Part shown: positions 1-4,317 of the stretch, piece by piece
Numbering within the stretch: position 1 is the stretch's first letter
Layout: each line of letters opens with the position of its first letter
Source of the DNA: Pseudomonadota bacterium
Lineage (GTDB): Bacteria > Pseudomonadota > Gammaproteobacteria > Burkholderiales > Burkholderiaceae_D
Reading direction: 5' to 3'
NCBI GenBank assembly: GCA_023389425.1
Contig: JAEWEK010000399.1
Coordinates: 1-7,072 of the forward strand
Length of the DNA stretch: 7,072 bases
Translations under genes and position numbers: made by a program
Notes under the pieces: generated by a model
Database searches by the model: none
What the model saw: the letters and a program-made list of their open reading frames with translations, nothing else
Told to the model about the DNA's origin: nothing

Positions 1-674
1 TGGTCTCCGTTCCCTTCCAGGTCGGCCACATCCAGGCCAACCTGTGGAATCCGGGCGAAATCGTATTCTGCTGGGAGACCGGCGGCAAGGCGCCACAGCG
101 CACATGGACCGTGCAGGCCGACGGCAGCGGACTGCGCCCGCTGTATCCGGAAGCGCCCTACGAGTGGGTGACGCACGAGGCGGTCATTTCGAAGGACGAG
201 GTAGCGCTGGCCATCCTCGGCCACCGGCAGATCCCGGGCGCCCCGGCCTCGGTGCAGGAAGCGAAGACCGGCTGGGAAGGCGCCAATCCGGGCCACGACG
301 ATGGCTGGGGCGTGACCGGCACCCGCGAAAAGCCGAGCGGCCTGGCGATCGTCAACCTGCGCACGCGCCAGACCCAGATCGTCGGACAGACGCCGTCCGG
401 CAGCGGTTTCTGGCACGTCCATGGATCGCCCGACGGGCGCTGGGCCGTGGGTGACGACTTCTCGCGCAGCGTCTACCTGATCGACCGCGCCAGCCACGAA
501 ATGAAGATGCTCACCACCGGCCACAAGACCACGGCCGCCGACCATCCGCATCCCACCTTCAAGCCGGACGGCAGCGCGATCGAGATCGAGTCGGCGATGC
601 TGTCGGAAGACGGGCGCACCATGAACATCTGCATCGTACCCGTGCCGGAAGACTGGCTCAAGCGCGGCAAGTGA
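1..674 (+). CDS. PL22-type oligogalacturonate lyase-like beta-propeller protein, 3' part
   Basis: The open frame runs in from the window edge (first full codon at base 3) to TGA at 672-674, giving 223 visible C-terminal residues; the start is outside. Family: PL22 oligogalacturonate lyases are seven-bladed propellers that beta-eliminate short galacturonides, using a catalytic His and a metal held by several His. Visible residues fit this: VTHEA (His58 of the visible part, candidate catalytic His), WHVHGSPDG (His138/His140) and DHPHP (His181/His183). The repeated 'SPDGRW' and 'KPDGS' turns are typical of propeller blades. In the Yersinia enzyme, as I recall it, a Gln three residues before the HPH motif also binds metal; here that position is Ala178. 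Cellular location cannot be judged without the N-terminus. It converges on the rhamnogalacturonan gene cluster, which supports a pectin role. A generic TolB-like propeller is the alternative, less likely given the His pattern. Confidence 0.8.
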   Translation, partial: VSVPFQVGHIQANLWNPGEIVFCWETGGKAPQRTWTVQADGSGLRPLYPEAPYEWVTHEAVISKDEVALAILGHRQIPGAPASVQEAKTGWEGANPGHDDGWGVTGTREKPSGLAIVNLRTRQTQIVGQTPSGSGFWHVHGSPDGRWAVGDDFSRSVYLIDRASHEMKMLTTGHKTTAADHPHPTFKPDGSAIEIESAMLSEDGRTMNICIVPVPEDWLKRGK

Positions 675-691
675 GCGCCGCGAAGCGCTCA
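672..691. terminator. Bidirectional hairpin between convergent genes, arms containing both stop codons
   Basis: TGAGCGC (672-678) and GCGCTCA (685-691) are perfect inverted repeats, 7 bp each, around a 6-base CGCGAA loop. The left arm begins with the TGA stop of the plus-strand lyase gene, and the right arm begins (on the minus strand) with the TGA stop of the DUF1080 gene. The stem is GC-rich but no T-run follows on either side. It is therefore not a textbook intrinsic terminator; it could act as a weak bidirectional terminator, an RNA 3' end stabiliser, or be chance in GC-rich DNA. Confidence 0.45.
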
Positions 692-1318
692 GTCAAGCTT
701 CTCGATGCTGACGTTGCGCAGCTCGTAGGGTGTACCCTCGAGCTGGAAGCCGACGCGGCCCGCGGCAGGTTCGGAGCGCGTGACCCGGTTCTGCGCCACG
801 CCGTTGATGCTGACGTCGATGGCGCCGTCGCGGCACACCACGTCGATACTGTTCCATTCGCCGGCCGGCTGTTCGCTGTCCGGCGCGGTGTGTCCCTTGA
901 TCGGGGGGTAGGCGCCGGGCGCCGTCGTCAGCGGCTCGGCGAAGCGCGCGCCGGCCATGGGCAGCAGATCGCCGACAAATCCGTGCTTGGTCTGCACCTG
1001 CTGGCTGAGCGGCCACACGCCATCCTTCGGTCCCGATGCGATATGCAGCAGCACGCCGCTGTTGCCGGGCTTGCCGGGCCAGCGGTACTCGACGTGCAGG
1101 CGGTAGTTGCCGTAGGTTTCACGCGACGCCAGGAAGCCGGAGGGCTTGCCGGCCGCCGCGATCACGCCGTCCGGGCGCTGCACGAACACCTCGGACAGGG
1201 CCGCCGGCGTCGCCGTGACGAGCTCGAAGCCATCGAAATCGCGGCCATTGAACAGCGGTCCTGCGCCAGCGCAGCCTGCGGAAAGCGCCAGCACGGCCAC
1301 CAGGGAAAGCTTTACCAT
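689..1318 (-). CDS. DUF1080 / 3-keto-disaccharide hydrolase-like lipoprotein
   Basis: A 209-residue protein of the DUF1080 family (PF06439), a concanavalin-like beta-sandwich; some members hydrolyse 3-keto-glycosides. Residues 1-16 form a lipoprotein signal (hydrophobic stretch, then LSAGC with candidate lipidated Cys16), so it should sit on a membrane facing the periplasm or outside. Family landmarks follow in order: LFNGRDFDGFEL (22-33), YRLHVEYRWPGKPGNSGVLL (72-91), GDLLP (116-120), GEWNSIDVVCRDG (153-165), and GRVGFQLEG...RNVSIEKL (187-208). Length is typical of single-domain members. Many relatives have a Glu in an E-x-Q motif where this protein has QVQ (107-109). It is last in the minus-strand cluster, 61 bases after rhaM, with a weak AGG Shine-Dalgarno (1325-1327) six bases from ATG. 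Its substrate is unknown; involvement in rhamnogalacturonan breakdown is inferred only from position. Confidence 0.82.
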   Translation of the reverse strand: MVKLSLVAVLALSAGCAGAGPLFNGRDFDGFELVTATPAALSEVFVQRPDGVIAAAGKPSGFLASRETYGNYRLHVEYRWPGKPGNSGVLLHIASGPKDGVWPLSQQVQTKHGFVGDLLPMAGARFAEPLTTAPGAYPPIKGHTAPDSEQPAGEWNSIDVVCRDGAIDVSINGVAQNRVTRSEPAAGRVGFQLEGTPYELRNVSIEKLD

Positions 1319-1342
1319 ATCGCGCCTGTTTGATGTGTGATG

Positions 1343-1376
1343 AAAAATGGCGGATCGCGCCGCGATGGCCGCGCCA
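1343..1376 (-). terminator. Candidate hairpin + T5 terminator or attenuator after rhaM
   Basis: Read on the minus strand, TGGCG (1376-1372) pairs with CGCCA (1352-1348) and is followed directly by TTTTT (1347-1343). Inside lies a second perfect repeat, ATCGCG/CGCGAT (1354-1366, one central base), so the element can fold as a branched or bulged GC-rich stem. It starts four bases beyond the rhaM stop. If functional, it would reduce transcription into the DUF1080 gene, whose start lies 24 bases downstream of the T-run. The stem is imperfect (a CGGCC stretch is left unpaired on one side), so efficiency is uncertain. Confidence 0.4.
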
Positions 1377-1379
1377 CGT

Positions 1380-1694
1380 TCACGGCAGGTGGAACATCTG
1401 CGTGAGCGGCCATTCGCGCGGCCGCTTGCTCGGCTCGACCTCCATCAGGTCGGCCATGTAGTCCCACCATCGCTTCATCACCGGCTGCTCCGGCAGCAAG
1501 GCGGCCTGGTGGTCGGGCCACAGCTTGAGCACCGCGAACAGATGCAGCGTCTCCTCGTCAAGGAAGATCGAGTAGTCGTAAATGCCGGCGTCGCGCAGGG
1601 TGCGCGACAGCTCCGGCCAGATCTCGTCGTGGCGGCGCCGGTACTCATCGACTGTACCCGGCTTGAGCTTCATGCGGAACGCGCGGCCGTTCAT
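1380..1694 (-). CDS. rhaM: L-rhamnose mutarotase
   Basis: A 104-residue protein, the same length as E. coli RhaM (YiiL). It interconverts the alpha and beta anomers of L-rhamnose so that rhamnose isomerase receives its substrate. It aligns with the E. coli protein almost without gaps: AFxM near the N-terminus, EYxRRHxxIWPEL (17-29) containing Tyr18 and His22 of the active site, the RWW-x-YM motif (75-80), and the family's xxFxLP C-terminus. There is no signal peptide, so it is cytoplasmic, unlike every other product in this cluster. The ATG at 1694-1692 is chosen because it matches the family N-terminus and is preceded by AGGGAG seven bases upstream; a longer open frame reaching to 2003 is antisense-style noise from the GH105 gene. 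The ATG overlaps the GH105 stop in an ATGA, so its translation is probably coupled to GH105. Confidence 0.95.
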   Translation of the reverse strand: MNGRAFRMKLKPGTVDEYRRRHDEIWPELSRTLRDAGIYDYSIFLDEETLHLFAVLKLWPDHQAALLPEQPVMKRWWDYMADLMEVEPSKRPREWPLTQMFHLP

Positions 1695-2878
1695 CGCCTG
1701 GCTCCCTGCGCCATCGCCTTCAGTTCCGCCGCCGCCAGCATGAAGCCGCCCACGCCGTAATCGAAGCTCGACGTGGGCCGGTAGAATGCCGGCTCGGCCC
1801 CGGTCTGCTGGATGTTCCCGAGGCGGCCGTCGGCATACACATTGCGCAGCAGGCCGGCCCATGCCCTGGCGATCACCGGCCGGTAACGCGCCGCGTCCAG
1901 AAGGCCGTGATTGACGCCATAGGCCATCGCGTACACGAACAGCGCCGAACCGGAGGTCTCGGGCAGCGGATAAGTCTTCGGGTCGAGCAGGCCTGCATGC
2001 CACAAGCCGTCCGGCCCCTGCAGGCCGGCGATCCGCTCGGACATCTCGCGCAGCTGCTGGACGTAAAAGGCGCGCTGCGGATCATCCTGCGGCACGTAGT
2101 CGAGGATGCGCGCGAGACCGCCCATCACCCAGCCCTCGCCGCGCGACCAGAAGACCTTCTGGCCGTTGGGCTCGCGCTTGCCGATGTAGCCGGCGTCGCG
2201 CGCATACAGGTGCTCTTCCTTGTCGTACAGGACGTCGTAGGTGCGCTTCCAGTTCAGGTGCACGTAGTCGAGGTATTTGCGTTCGCCCGTCGCCTTGTAC
2301 ATCCTGGCCCACACCGGCGGCGCCATGAACAGCGCATCGCACCACCACCACGGAATGCGCGCGTCGTTTGGCCTGAGCGTCGCCAGCGGCAGCAGGTCGT
2401 CCAGCTCGGCGCGGGTCAGGCGGATGTCCGACGGGCGCTTGTCGATGAAATACAGGTCGAGATAGGTCTGGCCGACCGACAGGTCGTCCGCATTCGGCAG
2501 GCGGTCGCGCAGCTGGAAGTCGAACTTGCGCGCCATCTCGAGCATGGCGTTGCGGTATTTGGGGTCGCCCGTCGCTTCCGACGCCGCCATGAAACCGGTG
2601 TACATCACGCTTTCGGTCCAGATGCGCGAAAAATACGGTTGCGATCGCGCCAGCTGCCAGTCGGCGACCCTGCGCAAGGCCTTGTCGATGGCGGCCGGCT
2701 CGATTGCGGCCGACAGGTCGCTCGCGTACGGGCCCGCGTCGGCGGGGGCGTCGCCGAAATGGCGCGAGGTGTCCTTGTCGATGATCGCCTGCATGGCCGG
2801 CGTCGGCAGCGGATACTCCTGCGCCAGCGCCGGCACCGCGGCCGCCAGCGCGAGGGCGATGATGGACGTGCGCATCAT
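1691..2878 (-). CDS. GH105 unsaturated rhamnogalacturonyl hydrolase, exported
   Basis: A 395-residue alpha/alpha-barrel hydrolase of family GH105 (YteR/RhiN relatives). The family removes the unsaturated galacturonic acid left at the non-reducing end of rhamnogalacturonan oligomers by lyases, using vinyl-ether hydration and a catalytic Asp. Visible: signal peptide 1-19 (cleavage ALA|Q), WWWCDALFMAPP (177-188) with candidate catalytic Asp181, HLYARD (223-228), FWSRGEGWVMGGLARILDY (243-261), ETSGSALFVYAMAYG (307-321), and YGVGGFMLAAAEL (374-386). Many relatives have RGNGW where this one has RGEGW. Length is normal for the family. There are two adjacent ATG codons; the first (2878-2876) overlaps the GH28 stop as ATGA. 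The stop overlaps the rhaM start in the same way, placing it firmly mid-operon. Export implies periplasmic or extracellular action, whereas several studied GH105 enzymes are cytoplasmic. Confidence 0.92.
   Translation of the reverse strand: MMRTSIIALALAAAVPALAQEYPLPTPAMQAIIDKDTSRHFGDAPADAGPYASDLSAAIEPAAIDKALRRVADWQLARSQPYFSRIWTESVMYTGFMAASEATGDPKYRNAMLEMARKFDFQLRDRLPNADDLSVGQTYLDLYFIDKRPSDIRLTRAELDDLLPLATLRPNDARIPWWWCDALFMAPPVWARMYKATGERKYLDYVHLNWKRTYDVLYDKEEHLYARDAGYIGKREPNGQKVFWSRGEGWVMGGLARILDYVPQDDPQRAFYVQQLREMSERIAGLQGPDGLWHAGLLDPKTYPLPETSGSALFVYAMAYGVNHGLLDAARYRPVIARAWAGLLRNVYADGRLGNIQQTGAEPAFYRPTSSFDYGVGGFMLAAAELKAMAQGARR
1702..1707 (-). promoter_or_regulatory. Shine-Dalgarno of rhaM
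   Basis: AGGGAG on the minus strand, seven bases before the rhaM ATG and inside the last codons of the GH105 gene. It fixes the short rhaM start against the longer open frame. Confidence 0.7.
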
Positions 2879-4317
2879 GATTTGTCCTGCTCCTCGAAAC
2901 TCTTCTTCATCGGGTCAGCCTTCGCGCGCGGCGCTCGGACCACGAAGCTGCCTTCGGGCAGGCCGCTCACGCTGCTGTTCTTGCCGACTTCGACCGGGGC
3001 GCCGGACGGCAGCCGCAGGCGGGTGTCGCTGAAGCGCCAGTCCTGCGCGTCGTTGATATGGCCGCCCTTCTGCGCTTCAATGTCCAGGTTGTGGAACTGG
3101 AAGCGCTGCAGCGGCGCTTGCGGATAGCCGTCGACCTCGAACGCGGTCCTGGCGCCGGTGGCCTTGATGTTCCATACCTTCACGTCATGGAAGCGGGCGA
3201 TGCCCTTCTCCGCCGGCACCCTGGTCGCCAGCACATGCCAGTAGGCCGGGACATTCTTCTCGGCCGCCGGGATCTCGGCATAGCTGTAGGCCGGATTCCA
3301 GTTCATCGTCACCCGCATCACGACCGGCGAGCCCTCGATGGTGAAGTCGTGCAGGCGCAGGTTCTCGCCCCAGCCGCCGCGCGTGTGCGCCGACTTGAAC
3401 AGGATCCCGACCGGCACCTTCTGCTCGACCATGATGTTGTAGGCCTCGATGTTGCGGAAGCCGCCCGAGGTCTCGCTGCCGAAGGTGAAGCCGGCCGCGC
3501 CGTCGCGCACGATGGAGTCGCGCACCACCACGTCCTCGGTCGGGCGCGCCACACGCAGGCCGTCCGAATCGCGTCCGGCCTTCATCACCAGCGCGTCGTC
3601 GTTGACGGCGATGTCGGCGTGCGCCACCAGCACCTTGCGCGAGGAATCGATGTCGATGCCATCGGTGGAAGGCCCGCGCCCGCCCTCGTTGTTGCGGATC
3701 GTGACGCCGTCCACCGTCACGCCTTCTGAATAGCAGATGTGCATGGTCCAGAAGCCGGAGCGGCGCATCAGCAGGCCGCCGCCGATCGTCACGTCGTGCG
3801 CGTCGAACACCTGCACCAGGCGCGGGCGGCGCGCATCGTAATCCGAAGCCCAGCGCAGCCCGCGCGGCTCATATTCCTTGCGCAGGTTCCAGTAGCTGTC
3901 CCAGAACACCTTGCCGTCGCCGTCGATAGTGCCTTCGCCGGTGATCGTCGCCTTGTCCTGCCGATAGACGTTGACCAGCGCGGCCGGCCAGCTCATCTCG
4001 ATGCCGGCGATCCGGGTCGGCATCATCGGGTAGTCCTTGATGTCCTGCGAACCGAGGATGGTCACGCCCTTGTCCAGTCGGAGCGTGACGCCGGACTTGA
4101 CGAAGATCGATCCGCTCAGGTAGGTCCCGGCCGGGAACACCACGGTGCCACCCTCGCGCGCGGCGGCGTCGATCGCCTTCTGGATCGCGGCCGTGTTCAT
4201 GGTGCTGCCGTCGCCCCTGGCGCCGTAGCTGGCGGCGTTGAAATCGGCGGCCGATGCGCCGCCTGCGCCAAGGGCCAGCGCCACGGCCAGGGCGGCCGCG
4301 CGTAATGTCGTCGTCAT
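2875..4317 (-). CDS. GH28 family polygalacturonase/rhamnogalacturonase-like enzyme, exported
   Basis: A 480-residue right-handed beta-helix protein of GH28, which hydrolyses galacturonosyl bonds in homogalacturonan or rhamnogalacturonan. Visible: signal peptide 1-23 (ASA|AD); FNAASYGARGDG...NTAAIQKAIDAA (26-53), the usual pectinase N-terminal cap; TITGEGTIDGDG (124-135); STDGIDID (217-224) with the family's first Asp (219); and VNDDALVMKAG (238-248) with the Asp pair 240-241. Then come GFTFGSETSGGFRNI (276-290) and GILFKSAHTRGGWG (304-317). Compared with polygalacturonases, the Gly-His motif before FGSET is Ala-Ala (274-275), and the Arg-Ile-Lys motif reads Leu-Phe-Lys (306-308). This suggests a rhamnogalacturonan-type or other non-homogalacturonan substrate. 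It overlaps its upstream neighbour by one base (TGATG) and the downstream GH105 by four. An in-frame GTG immediately before the ATG is an alternative start. The longer open frame to 4554 lies inside the GH106 gene and lacks a signal peptide at its start. Confidence 0.9.
   Translation of the reverse strand: MTTTLRAAALAVALALGAGGASAADFNAASYGARGDGSTMNTAAIQKAIDAAAREGGTVVFPAGTYLSGSIFVKSGVTLRLDKGVTILGSQDIKDYPMMPTRIAGIEMSWPAALVNVYRQDKATITGEGTIDGDGKVFWDSYWNLRKEYEPRGLRWASDYDARRPRLVQVFDAHDVTIGGGLLMRRSGFWTMHICYSEGVTVDGVTIRNNEGGRGPSTDGIDIDSSRKVLVAHADIAVNDDALVMKAGRDSDGLRVARPTEDVVVRDSIVRDGAAGFTFGSETSGGFRNIEAYNIMVEQKVPVGILFKSAHTRGGWGENLRLHDFTIEGSPVVMRVTMNWNPAYSYAEIPAAEKNVPAYWHVLATRVPAEKGIARFHDVKVWNIKATGARTAFEVDGYPQAPLQRFQFHNLDIEAQKGGHINDAQDWRFSDTRLRLPSGAPVEVGKNSSVSGLPEGSFVVRAPRAKADPMKKSFEEQDKS
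2885..2895 (-). promoter_or_regulatory. Shine-Dalgarno region of the GH105 gene
   Basis: On the minus strand GAGGAG (2895-2890) and AGGA (2888-2885) lie just before the paired ATG codons. AGGA is 6 bases from the first ATG and 9 from the second, so both starts are reachable; the signal is inside the 3' end of the GH28 gene. Confidence 0.6.

Noticed and set aside
671..1333. 220-codon plus-strand open frame over the DUF1080 gene
   Set aside because: Low-complexity Arg/Ala/Gly-rich translation antisense to a protein with a lipobox and ordered DUF1080 motifs.
1695..2003. Upstream extension of the rhaM frame
   Set aside because: RhaM proteins are about 104 residues; the Shine-Dalgarno and ATGA overlap support the start at 1694. 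The extra residues come from an alternative frame of the GH105 gene.
2338..2352. CAC triplet repeat (microsatellite-like)
   Set aside because: On the coding strand it is TGG TGG TGG TGC, encoding the Trp-Trp-Trp-Cys of the GH105 active-site segment; it is explained by coding.
1907..3127. 406-codon open frame on the plus strand opposite the GH105 and GH28 genes
   Set aside because: It crosses the junction of two recognisable minus-strand enzymes and has no family signature; it is a shadow frame.
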